Below are positions 25,838 to 33,991 of a stretch of 64,000 bases of DNA, piece by piece (positions within the stretch are counted from its first letter, which is position 1; every line of letters begins with the position of its first letter). Origin of the DNA: Lachnospiraceae bacterium UBA7182 (GTDB taxonomy: Bacteria > Bacillota > Clostridia > Lachnospirales > Lachnospiraceae); assembly GCA_002491115.1 (NCBI GenBank), contig DKVI01000074.1, positions 1 to 64,000 of the forward strand. The letters are read 5' to 3'. The position numbers were made by a program, and so were the translations under genes. A model generated the notes under the pieces. The model had not been told where the DNA came from. It worked only from the letters and a program-made list of their open reading frames with translations, and did no database searches.

Positions 25838-26644
25838 ATGTTAAGACTGGAAAATATAAAAAAGACCTTTAACCCCGGGACAGTCAATGAAAAATGTGCG
25901 ATCCGCAATCTGTCCCTTCATCTTGCGCCGGGAGATTTTGCCACAGTGATCGGTTCCAACGGAGCAGGAAAATCCACCATGTTCGGTGCCATAGCCGGAA
26001 GCTTTTTCGCGGACGAAGGCACGATCATACTGGACGGGGAAGACATTACTTTTACCCAGGAGTATAAAAGAAGCCGGGTCATCGGGCGGCTGTTCCAGGA
26101 CCCGTTAAAAGGAACCGCGCCCCATATGACAATCGAGGAAAATCTGGCCCTGGCTTTTCTCCGCGCTTCCACGGGGACGGTACCTTTCAGCCGCATTTCC
26201 AAAAAAGACAAAGAGCTGTTCAGGGAACAGTTACAGTTATTGGATATGGGTCTGGAAGACCGCATGAAGCAGCCGGTGGGGCTTCTCTCGGGCGGTCAGC
26301 GCCAGGCGCTGACGCTTCTGATGGCAACCATGGTGCCTCCGAAGCTTCTGCTTCTGGATGAACACACGGCGGCTTTGGACCCTGCTACGGCAGACAAAGT
26401 GCTGGAACTGACGAAAAAGATCATTGCGAAGAACCACACCACCTGTCTGATGGTCACGCACAATATGCAGCAGGCGCTGGAGCTTGGCAACCGCACCCTG
26501 ATGATGGACGACGGCAAAATCGTGCTGGATGTACGGGGAAAAGAACGGGCGGACATGAGCGTATCCGACCTGCTGGAACGCTTCCGGACCGGTGCAGGCA
26601 AGGATCTGGATAATGACAGGATTCTGTTGTCGATGGAAGGATAA
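25838..26644 (+). CDS. trpZ: ABC importer ATP-binding protein, tryptophan type
   Basis: A 268-residue ABC ATPase: GSNGAGKST (Walker A, ~39), QDPLKGTAP (Q loop region), LSGGQRQALTLLMA (signature, ~148), LLLLDEHTAALDP (Walker B, ~168) and MVTHN. The glutamate is followed by HTAALD as in other TrpZ-like proteins. It ends the T-box-controlled operon; a strong hairpin follows. Confidence 0.88.
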   Translation: MLRLENIKKTFNPGTVNEKCAIRNLSLHLAPGDFATVIGSNGAGKSTMFGAIAGSFFADEGTIILDGEDITFTQEYKRSRVIGRLFQDPLKGTAPHMTIEENLALAFLRASTGTVPFSRISKKDKELFREQLQLLDMGLEDRMKQPVGLLSGGQRQALTLLMATMVPPKLLLLDEHTAALDPATADKVLELTKKIIAKNHTTCLMVTHNMQQALELGNRTLMMDDGKIVLDVRGKERADMSVSDLLERFRTGAGKDLDNDRILLSMEG

Positions 26645-26665
26645 AGACTTTAAGATTAAAGCAAA

Positions 26666-26700
26666 GAAGCGTTTGTTGGGAGAAAACCAATAAACGCTTC
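26666..26700 (+). terminator. Terminator of the tryptophan ABC operon
   Basis: GAAGCGTTTGTTGG pairs with CCAATAAACGCTTC around a 7-nt loop; the following T run is weak (TGCGTTTA). Confidence 0.65.
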
Positions 26701-26760
26701 TGCGTTTATATGGCGGCTCAGAACTGTTTTCCAGGTGAAGAGTTCTGCGATCCGGCCCGG

Positions 26761-27312
26761 CTATTTAAGCAGCTTGGCAACTTGTATAACCAGTTCGTGA
26801 TAGATACATACAGGAATATCTTCATGAAAGCTGTACTGGCAGGTTGCTTTTTCCTGTTCAAAGTCGTAGACATTTACCGTTTGGGTGATTGGATTTACGA
26901 TCCAGTATTCTCTTACCCCGGCAGTGCGGTACTTGAACAGTTTGATTCCGTAATCCATTTGCTGGGTAGACGGTGAGACAATCTCAATGATCCAGTCCGG
27001 CGCGCCGTTACAGCCCTGGTCATCCAGTTTGTCTTTATCACAGATCACTGAAATATCCGGTTCGACATAATTTTTACTGTCTTTATTCAGGAATACAGCG
27101 AAGGGGGCGGGGTAGACTTCGCAGGTACCCTGTTTTAGATCAATGTAGTTTGTAATCGTTTGAGAAAGGCGATTTATGAGTTTCTGGTGTATCCTCTTTG
27201 GCGGCGCCATATCATAGATCCGACCGTCAATCAGTTCTGCCCGCTGTCCTTCCGGAAGGTTATAAATGTCATCAACCGTATAGGTTTTTGGTTGCGTTGA
27301 TGCTGGTGTCAT
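26761..27312 (-). CDS. Uma2 family (DUF820) endonuclease-like protein
   Basis: A 183-residue restriction-endonuclease-fold protein. Family motifs: YNLPEGQRAELIDGRIY (17-33), VEPDISVI (acidic Asp, ~92), WIIEIVSPST (~115) and GVREYWIVNP (~141). The E..D..ExV pattern matches the PD-(D/E)XK core. Uma2 genes multiply in cyanobacteria and some Firmicutes, often next to mobile elements; function unknown. AAAGGAG lies 8 nt before the ATG. It converges on the tryptophan operon and has no partner gene. Confidence 0.85.
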   Translation of the reverse strand: MTPASTQPKTYTVDDIYNLPEGQRAELIDGRIYDMAPPKRIHQKLINRLSQTITNYIDLKQGTCEVYPAPFAVFLNKDSKNYVEPDISVICDKDKLDDQGCNGAPDWIIEIVSPSTQQMDYGIKLFKYRTAGVREYWIVNPITQTVNVYDFEQEKATCQYSFHEDIPVCIYHELVIQVAKLLK

Positions 27313-27559
27313 GGACGTGGCTCCTTTCTTTATACAGGGGGGATAGATGGTTCCGTTTCTTCCAATCTTTTTGGATAGATTGTAAATAGTATATCATTTA
27401 AAAAAAACAAAAACAATATATAAAAACGAAAACCATAAGTTACTGTTGTTTGACATTTATAAATCGTTATTTCCCGACAGTCCTTTCTGCATTTATTTTA
27501 CAGTTTAGAAACATTTTTGAGGTATACTTATTATTATTTTAAAAGGAAGTGGGTAAAAA

Positions 27560-27780
27560 TTGGCTGAAATACTCATTGTGGAGGACGAACTTTCCATTAA
27601 TGAACTGATACGCAGAAACCTGAGTCTTACAGGACATCATTGTACGCAGGCTTTCGATGGACAGTCTGCGGTCACATTGTTGGAAAAAGGAAGTTTTGAT
27701 TTGATTGTGCTTGATATTATGCTGCCCGGGCTGGACGGATACTAGGTGTTTGAGAGAGCCTGCAAAAAATCAGAAATCGG
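27560..27780 (+). pseudogene. Response regulator, receiver fragment
   Basis: TTG start after AAGGAAG. The 61 residues hold the receiver start (ILIVEDE, acidic pair) and the phospho-site strand IVLDIMLPGLDGY. A TAG (27743-27745) replaces the expected Glu codon of GYEVFE; the same frame continues with VFERACKK for a few residues, then homology stops. The rest of the receiver and the DNA-binding domain are deleted. Confidence 0.8.
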
Positions 27781-28910
27781 AACATTGCTCTTTCAAGAGA
27801 AAAACTGTTGGATATGAGATCTTTTTCGCTGCGCTGGCTCTTTTTATTGTATTTCTCAATTCGATGATCCTGATTGTTTCAATCGTTATCCTGAAGGATA
27901 AACTTTCTGCTGTCCGTGACAAATGCCTGGCAGAACATTATGTCCTTGCATCCTCTTTGCTCGGGGATATGCAGGCATTGGAGCGGCGGGGAAATAATGT
28001 GGTAGGAAATATAGACAAGCTGATGCGCCTGTATGCCCGGTATCTGCAGGGGAAAGGAAACGAACTTGCGGTGGCTTTTTCAGGGGAATGGATTTACGAA
28101 AGTGCCGCATTTGTGCCGGTGGAAAATATGATTTTTCCGCCGGATACAGGATATAGTCAGGAAAGGCTTGTGTATATGGAAAATGGGAGTCGTCCTGTCC
28201 TTTGCGTTTATGGCAGTTTTCCTGTTCCGTGGCAGGATTACGGACTTATGTATATGGGAGATTTAAGTGATACCATTCAGTCGTGGCGCCAAACAAAAAA
28301 TATTCTTTTTCTTATGGGTGTTGTGGTAATGCTTATGATGTCATTTTTTCTATTTCAGTTTCTGGATATTATTTTCCGTCCGCTAAGGCAGATTTCCTGT
28401 ACATCAGAGAAGATTGCAAATGGAAATTATGACAGCAGGATTCTGGTTTATGGAAAGGATGAAATTTCCAATGTGGCGTATAATTTTAACCTTATGGCGG
28501 AACAGGTGGAAACTCAGATTCAGCAGCTTGAAGATGCCGCAGAGCAGAAACAGCAGTTTATAGACAATTTTTCCCATGAATTACGGATTCCGCTGACTGC
28601 AATTTACGGATATGCAGAGTATATTCAAAAGGCGGCTGTATCGGAAGAAGAAATTCGTGTTTCCTCTTATGCGGAGGAATCTCATATCGTAGTGGAAGTG
28701 GAGGACCATGGGATTGGCATGGAGGAGGCGCAGATATCCCATATAAAAGAGGCTTTTTATCGTGTTGATCAGGCACGCAGCCGCGCTGCCGGCGGGGCAG
28801 GGCTTGGGCTTGCTATTTGCGAGAGGATCATACAGATTCATCATGCGGATATGTCGTTTATTTCCGAACCAGGAACAGGAACGACAGTAAAATTATCTTT
28901 TCCGGTATGA
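27705..28910 (+). pseudogene. Sensor histidine kinase, decayed
   Basis: Homology starts near 27805, in a frame without a proper start; the ATG at 27705 lies out of frame inside the receiver fragment. Seen: a first membrane helix (FFAALALFIVFLNSMILIV), an outside domain, a second helix (~28300-28370), HAMP, and the H-box NFSHELRIPLTA (28566-28600). From about 28650 the sequence jumps to VVEVEDHGIGM and GGAGLGLAIC (G1 and G2 boxes). The second DHp helix and the N-box are missing, so ATP binding is lost. This is one decayed two-component system together with the receiver fragment. Confidence 0.8.
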
Positions 28911-29011
28911 AATGAAAGAGAATAGTTTTACAGTTCCATAATAACTCTGATATTTTTTTGAAATAGAGTGGTTTTATAGTGTATCTATCAAAACAAGAAA
29001 GGAGTTTCACT

Positions 29012-29851
29012 ATGAAACAAAAGAACATTATAAGATTAACAGCAGCAGCATTTGCCATGATTGGCGCAGGTACGATCCTTTTTAATTCGATGGCGGAAGT
29101 GACTCTGGCGGCGGACGCCAAAAAAGTGGAGACAGTTCCGACCAGCTATCAGGTTTCGGACAGTCTGGAAACAGTTTTACCGAAGTCAGAAACAAAAAAG
29201 GAAGGCAGCGGAAAAGCAAACTGTTCTGTAAGCATGGACAGTCTGAATACCGGAACACCTACGGATATGGATTTAACGATGGAAGAAGCGGCTGATGTGG
29301 GAAATCAATATTTAAAGAACATTTTCGGTCTGGATTTGGAAGGCGCTTATGTATATATGTCCTATTGTCCGGGAACCGAAACTTTCCCCCGTGCTTTCTG
29401 GTCAGGAGATGTACTGTTTCAGAAAGAGCAGACACCAGAGAGTACGAGATGGACATATATGATGGATGCTGTGACGGGAGAACTTTTCAATATTTGTTAT
29501 GGCAGGCAGTTAGATGTAAGTGTTCCGCTTGGCTATGATGCTGCATTGGAAAAAGACTATCATCTGTATGCGGAACTTGCCAGAAAGAAAACAGAGGAAT
29601 GTAAGCTGATAGACAGTCCGGTAGACAAGGTAGAGTACAATTGCCAGGGATATTCCGGAAATGATCCGACGATTTCAGTGGATGTCATTGGCGGGAACGG
29701 AGAAATTGTCAACATGTCTTTTTCACGGTATGATCAGATGTTTTTGGGATTCATTACAGATACTTCCCGAAAGGTAACAGAATCTGCACTGGATCGTGCG
29801 GTTGGAGAGGTGGTGTATGTTGAGGCGGAACATGCCGGGATGACTCAATAA
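29012..29851 (+). CDS. Secreted protein of unknown function
   Basis: A 279-residue protein with a signal peptide (AAAFAMIGAGTILFNSMAEVTLAA, cut near 34; quoted here only to show the hydrophobic core of 24 minus ends). After a charged, low-complexity stretch (50-80), the rest is a globular domain with DLTMEEAADVGNQYLKNIFG, recalling PepSY-like helix motifs, and WTYMMDAVTGELF. AGGAG lies upstream of ATG 29012. It follows the broken two-component genes by 100 nt; in related genomes such proteins often sit beside the system, so it may have been its target. Now probably uncontrolled or controlled elsewhere. Confidence 0.7.
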   Translation: MKQKNIIRLTAAAFAMIGAGTILFNSMAEVTLAADAKKVETVPTSYQVSDSLETVLPKSETKKEGSGKANCSVSMDSLNTGTPTDMDLTMEEAADVGNQYLKNIFGLDLEGAYVYMSYCPGTETFPRAFWSGDVLFQKEQTPESTRWTYMMDAVTGELFNICYGRQLDVSVPLGYDAALEKDYHLYAELARKKTEECKLIDSPVDKVEYNCQGYSGNDPTISVDVIGGNGEIVNMSFSRYDQMFLGFITDTSRKVTESALDRAVGEVVYVEAEHAGMTQ

Positions 29852-30167
29852 CGTGGATAACAAAAGCGGTAAAATAATAAATTTCCACCTGTGCGGAGAA
29901 AAACTCTCAGCAGATGAACTGCCTTACCGGGAAACGAAAAGATAATATGCATTAAAAAAATTCCCGCAGGAATCTGTAATGTTATTGAAGCATTGATTCC
30001 TGTGGGAATTTTCTATAAACTGAAATAATATAAAATACGGTATTTGTCGGCAGTTTGTTTTGGCTTTCCGGGTATCCGGTACAGGTATAATAAAAAGTTA
30101 GTAGAAATACCGGTAAAAGCGCATATCCTGTCGAATTTACGATATTTTAGTTCCGAGGTGTGAAGGA
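29852..30167. terminator. Intergenic region with strong terminator hairpin (29957-30013)
   Basis: AATTCCCGCAGGAATC pairs with GATTCCTGTGGGAATT, followed by TTCT on the plus strand and an A run before it, so it works in both directions. Downstream, TATAAT (near 30092) is a possible -10 for the XRE gene; I see no clear -35. Confidence 0.7.
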
Positions 30168-30395
30168 GTGTACAGGCATATCAGGGATTTGCGGGAAGAC
30201 AGCGATTTAAAACAGCGCCAGCTGGCGGCTCATTTGCGATGCAGTCAGAAATCATACAGCGATTATGAGACCGGAAAGACGCGGATACCTCCGGATATCC
30301 TGATCGAGCTTTCCAGATTCTATGGTACAAGCGTGGATTATCTGCTGGATCTGACCAATGAAAGGAAACCATACCCGAGAAATGGGACTATATAA
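30168..30395 (+). CDS. XRE family DNA-binding protein
   Basis: A 75-residue Cro/CI-type helix-turn-helix domain and nothing else: IRDLREDSDLKQRQLAAHL, SQKSYSDYETGKTRIP, LSRFYGTSVDYLLDLT. The start is GTG 30168; GAGGTG 7 nt upstream may serve as ribosome site. Single-domain XRE proteins often repress neighbouring genes or themselves. The stop codon lies in the 5' arm of a terminator-like hairpin, and the next gene begins before it. Confidence 0.85.
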   Translation: MYRHIRDLREDSDLKQRQLAAHLRCSQKSYSDYETGKTRIPPDILIELSRFYGTSVDYLLDLTNERKPYPRNGTI

Positions 30396-30978
30396 AGCGT
30401 TCACGAAAAGGTGGGCGCTTTTTTGCGCCGGTAAAGAATTTACAGACAAAGACCTGGTATACAGAAGCCGGCTTTTGCCGGAAGCGGATTTCCGTAAGAT
30501 AAAAACCGACAGGGCAAGCATACGTTTCTGTTCTGTCTTTCGCAGCAATCTGTCCGGCCTCTGGATTGAAAAAGGCGGAGATTTCACCGGAAACGGATGG
30601 GACGGATGCAGCTTCTTTCAGGCTTCCTGCACCGGAATTGCCTTTACCATGGAGATTTATCACGGCTGTACCTTCGGCAGCGCATTTTTTTATCAATGCA
30701 GGATGACAGCGTGTCATGCAGAAGACTGCAATTACACAGGGGCCCTGTTTCAGGAGGGGGAAATCAGTCATAGCACGTTTGAACAGTGTATTTTCAGAGG
30801 CGCCGCCCTTGCGCGCATTACCTTGAAAGACTCTGTCTTTTCTGGCTGCGTATTTGAAGATCTGAAAACAGAGGAGATCCTGTGTTCCGGCGTTGTCTTT
30901 GAAAACTGTACATTTTATGGAGACAAAATACAAAAATGGGAAGGATGTACCTTCCAAAACTGTGTTTTAAACTGTTGA
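30382..30978 (+). CDS. Pentapeptide-repeat-like cysteine-rich protein
   Basis: About 198 residues (206 if ATG 30358 is used). From residue 40 it has a loose five-residue period with Phe/Leu at the centre and Cys at turns (STFEQCIFRGAAL, DSVFSGCVFEDL, VVFENCTFYG), as expected of a right-handed quadrilateral beta-helix. About a dozen Cys residues. Such proteins mimic DNA or act as scaffolds; function here unknown. There is no good ribosome site before 30382 or 30358, and the gene start contains a terminator-like hairpin, so translation may be coupled to the XRE gene. The stop overlaps the -35 of the next operon. Confidence 0.7.
   Translation: MGLYKAFTKRWALFCAGKEFTDKDLVYRSRLLPEADFRKIKTDRASIRFCSVFRSNLSGLWIEKGGDFTGNGWDGCSFFQASCTGIAFTMEIYHGCTFGSAFFYQCRMTACHAEDCNYTGALFQEGEISHSTFEQCIFRGAALARITLKDSVFSGCVFEDLKTEEILCSGVVFENCTFYGDKIQKWEGCTFQNCVLNC
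30392..30422 (+). terminator. Terminator-like hairpin over the XRE stop
   Basis: AAAGCGTTCAC pairs with GTGGGCGCTTT (two G-T pairs), loop of 6, followed by TTT. It sits inside the first codons of the pentapeptide gene, so it could attenuate that gene after XRE. Confidence 0.6.
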
Positions 30979-31003
30979 CTTTTTCGCATTAAAGCGATAT
31001 AAT
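30975..31003 (+). promoter_or_regulatory. Promoter of the second ABC importer
   Basis: TTGACT (30975-30980), 17-nt spacer, TATAAT (30998-31003). No T-box follows; the leader is only ~50 nt. Confidence 0.8.
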
Positions 31004-31059
31004 CTTAAAAGCTGTAGAAAGACAGCGAATTTTTGAGATAAAAAGACGGAGGAAAAAAC

Positions 31060-32121
31060 ATGAAAAAGATTTTGGCAATTGTGATGGCGATGACCATGGG
31101 TCTTAGCCTGGTCGCATGCGGAGGCGGTAATGACCAGCCCGCGGATGCGCCTTCAGAAGAATCGACGGAAGCACCCGCAGAAGATGCGGCGCCGGCGGAA
31201 GAAAGCACGGATGACAGCGCTGCCGCTGATCAGGCAGCAGACGGTTCTTATGTAGTCGGTATCTGCCAGCTGGTGCAGCATGACGCGCTGGATGCAGCTA
31301 CCCAGGGATTTAAAGATGCCCTGACGGAAGCGCTTGGCGATCAGGTTACCTTTGACGAGCAGAACGCACAGAATGATTCCAACACCTGTTCTACCATTAT
31401 CAATGGTTTTGTATCCAACAATGTGGACCTGATTCTTGCAAACGCGACACCGGCGCTTCAGGCAGCGCAGGCAGGAACCAACGAGATCCCGATCCTTGGT
31501 ACATCCGTGACCGAGTACGGTGTGGCGCTTGGCATTGACGGCTTCGACGGTACCGTAGGCGGCAACATCTCCGGTACTTCCGACCTGGCTCCTCTGGATG
31601 AGCAGGCAGCCATGCTCAATGAGCTTTTCCCGGACGCGAAGAACGTGGGCCTTCTGTACTGTACGGCAGAAGCTAATTCCCAGTATCAGGTAGATACGGT
31701 GCAGGCGGCTCTGGAAGACCTTGGGTACACCTGTACACAGTACGGCTTCTCTGATTCCAACGACCTGTCTTCCGTGACTACGACAGCAGTGTCCGCAAGT
31801 GATGTACTCTATGTACCGACAGATAATACGGCGGCATCCAATGCCGGAATTATTGACAACATCTGCAGACCTGCCAAAATTCCTGTAATTGCAGGCGAGG
31901 AAGGTATCTGTGAGGGATGCGGTGTGGCTACCCTGTCGATCAGCTACTATGACCTGGGCGTCGGCACCGGCAAGATGGCAGCGAAGATCCTGACCGGCGA
32001 GTCCAATATTTCCGAAATGCCCATCGAGTATGCGCCGCAGTTTACGAAGAAATATAACAAAGCGATCTGTGACGACCTTGGTATCACGGTTCCGGATGAT
32101 TATGTAGCAATCGGAGAATAA
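31060..32121 (+). CDS. ABC importer substrate-binding lipoprotein, TrpX-like paralogue
   Basis: A 353-residue lipoprotein: lipobox SLVACGG (Cys20), an Ala/Glu-rich linker (24-62), and an ABC_sub_bind domain starting VGICQLVQHDALDAA. It contains LLYCTAEANSQYQ (~205) and VLYVPTDNTAA (~250), in the same places as the T-box-controlled paralogue, but overall clearly diverged. GGAGG precedes the ATG. The ligand may be another aromatic compound or unrelated; without T-box control, tryptophan is less certain. Confidence 0.85.
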   Translation: MKKILAIVMAMTMGLSLVACGGGNDQPADAPSEESTEAPAEDAAPAEESTDDSAAADQAADGSYVVGICQLVQHDALDAATQGFKDALTEALGDQVTFDEQNAQNDSNTCSTIINGFVSNNVDLILANATPALQAAQAGTNEIPILGTSVTEYGVALGIDGFDGTVGGNISGTSDLAPLDEQAAMLNELFPDAKNVGLLYCTAEANSQYQVDTVQAALEDLGYTCTQYGFSDSNDLSSVTTTAVSASDVLYVPTDNTAASNAGIIDNICRPAKIPVIAGEEGICEGCGVATLSISYYDLGVGTGKMAAKILTGESNISEMPIEYAPQFTKKYNKAICDDLGITVPDDYVAIGE

Positions 32122-32149
32122 TCTGAGATTATAAAAGATTTGTCGACGG

Positions 32150-32179
32150 CAGCGAGACTGGAGGATTCCTCTCTCGCTG
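32150..32179 (+). terminator. Attenuator hairpin between binding protein and permease
   Basis: CAGCGAGA/TCTCGCTG with an inner GAGG/CCTC stem, followed by TTGTTGTT. Probably lowers permease and ATPase expression relative to the binding protein. Confidence 0.65.
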
Positions 32180-32231
32180 TTGTTGTTCAGAGATGATTTA
32201 ACGGAACTATAAATAAGAGGGGTGGTAGAAT

Positions 32232-33164
32232 ATGAATATTTTGAATTTGTTCAATGCGCTGCCGGGAGCAGTGGCACAGGGATTGATCTGGGGAATTATG
32301 GCAATTGGTGTCTATATCACCTTTCGTATCCTGGATATTGCGGATCTGACTGTGGACGGTACGCTCTGTACCGGAGGGGCAGTCTGTATTATGATGATGC
32401 AGAGCGGACAGAACGTGTGGGTGGCTTTGCTTGGTGCTTTACTGGCGGGAGCGGCAGCAGGCATGGTGACGGGCCTTCTGTATACGTTTATGGGGATTCC
32501 GGCAATCCTGTCCGGGATTCTGACACAGCTTGGGCTGTATTCAATTAATCTGAAAATAATGGGAAAGGCGAACCAGGCTATTAATGTGGATAAGTTTGAT
32601 CTTCTGGTGTCTCTGCGTTACATAAAAGGGGTGCCTTTCTATAAAAATACAATTCTGATCGTAGCTGTTGTGATTGTGATTCTGATCGGTGTGCTGTACT
32701 GGTTTTTCGGCACAGAGCTGGGATGTTCTTTAAGGGCGACCGGATGTAATGACAATATGGCCAGAGCTCAGGGAATCAACACGAATTTTAATAAAGTGCT
32801 GGGGCTTATGCTCTCCAACGCTCTGGTGGCTTTATCAGGCGCTCTGTTAGGGCAGTATCAGGGATTCGCGGATGTAAATATGGGCCGCGGCGCCATCGTC
32901 ATCGGCCTGGCGGCCGTGATTATCGGAGAGGCTGTCTTTGGACGCATTTTCCACAATTTTGCCTTAAGACTTCTGGCTGTGGGATTTGGTTCTATTATAT
33001 ATTACTTCGTTCTTCAGATTGTGATCTGGATGGGAATCGATACGGACCTTTTAAAACTTCTGTCAGCGGCAGTGGTGGCAATATTCCTGGCAATTCCCAC
33101 ATGGAAGAGCCGGTACTTTTCCAAACCGGTAAGCAGAGGAGGTGCGAAGAATGCTGCAGATTAA
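32232..33164 (+). CDS. ABC importer permease, TrpY-like paralogue
   Basis: A 310-residue permease with about 8-9 helices; TFRILDIADLTVDGTLCTGG near the start and ELGCSLRATGCNDNMARAQG (~155-175) match the first system at the same places. AGAGGGG is the ribosome site. It overlaps the ATPase gene by 14 nt. Confidence 0.87.
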   Translation: MNILNLFNALPGAVAQGLIWGIMAIGVYITFRILDIADLTVDGTLCTGGAVCIMMMQSGQNVWVALLGALLAGAAAGMVTGLLYTFMGIPAILSGILTQLGLYSINLKIMGKANQAINVDKFDLLVSLRYIKGVPFYKNTILIVAVVIVILIGVLYWFFGTELGCSLRATGCNDNMARAQGINTNFNKVLGLMLSNALVALSGALLGQYQGFADVNMGRGAIVIGLAAVIIGEAVFGRIFHNFALRLLAVGFGSIIYYFVLQIVIWMGIDTDLLKLLSAAVVAIFLAIPTWKSRYFSKPVSRGGAKNAAD

Positions 33165-33945
33165 AAATATATCCAAGACTTTTAACGCAGGGACAGTCAA
33201 TGAGAAACAGGCTTTAAAAAATGTGAGTCTTACGCTGGAAAACGGCGATTTTGTCACGGTAATCGGCGGCAACGGCGCCGGAAAGTCTACCATGTTAAAC
33301 GCCATCGCGGGCGTGTGGCCGGTGGATGAAGGGCAGATTATGATCGACGGGCAGGATGTGACGAAGCTGCCGGAATATAAACGGGCAATTTTTCTGGGCC
33401 GGGTTTTCCAGGATCCGATGAACGGGACTGCGGCAACCATGGGGATCGAAGAAAATCTGGCGCTGGCGCTGCGCAGAGGGAATCCCCGTACGCTTAAAAA
33501 AGGAATCCGCTCCAACGAGAGAGAAGCCTATAAAGAAGCGCTGGCCAAGCTGGGCCTGGGTCTGGAAGACCGACTGACTTCCAAGGTAGGGCTTTTATCC
33601 GGCGGACAGCGTCAGGCGCTTACGCTTCTGATGGCTACGCTAAAGAAACCAAAACTTCTGCTTTTAGACGAGCATACGGCCGCTCTGGATCCCAAGACGG
33701 CTGCCAAAGTACTTGAGACTACGGATATGATCGTCAACCGGGATAAGCTGACGACGCTTATGATTACGCACAACATGAGAGACGCCATAGCCCATGGCAA
33801 CCGTCTGATCATGATGATGGACGGGCATATTATCCTGGATATCAAAGGAGAAGAAAAGAAACATCTGACAGTGGAAGATCTGCTGCACAAGTTTGAGGAA
33901 GTCAGCGGGGAAGAATTTGCAAGCGATAAGGCGATATTGGGATAA
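33151..33945 (+). CDS. ABC importer ATP-binding protein, TrpZ-like paralogue
   Basis: A 264-residue ABC ATPase: GGNGAGKST (Walker A), QDPMNGTAA, LSGGQRQALTLLMA (signature), LLLLDEHTAALDP (Walker B), MITHN. It is close to the ATPase at 25838 through most of its length, e.g. KTFNAGTVNEKQA against KTFNPGTVNEKCA, so the two operons arose by duplication or shared descent. ATG 33151 has GGAGG 7 nt upstream. Confidence 0.88.
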   Translation: MLQIKNISKTFNAGTVNEKQALKNVSLTLENGDFVTVIGGNGAGKSTMLNAIAGVWPVDEGQIMIDGQDVTKLPEYKRAIFLGRVFQDPMNGTAATMGIEENLALALRRGNPRTLKKGIRSNEREAYKEALAKLGLGLEDRLTSKVGLLSGGQRQALTLLMATLKKPKLLLLDEHTAALDPKTAAKVLETTDMIVNRDKLTTLMITHNMRDAIAHGNRLIMMMDGHIILDIKGEEKKHLTVEDLLHKFEEVSGEEFASDKAILG

Positions 33946-33949
33946 TTTT

Positions 33950-33974
33950 ATGGGGGACTGTAAAAGTCCCCCAT
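33950..33974 (+). terminator. Terminator of the second ABC operon
   Basis: Perfect 10-bp stem ATGGGGGACT/AGTCCCCCAT, loop of 5, short ATTT tail; lies between convergent genes. Confidence 0.7.
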
Positions 33975-33991
33975 ATTTAGATGCATTCAGA

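Noticed and set aside
30975..31059. T-box before the second ABC importer
   Set aside because: The leader is only about 50 nt and has no TGGNACCGCG element.
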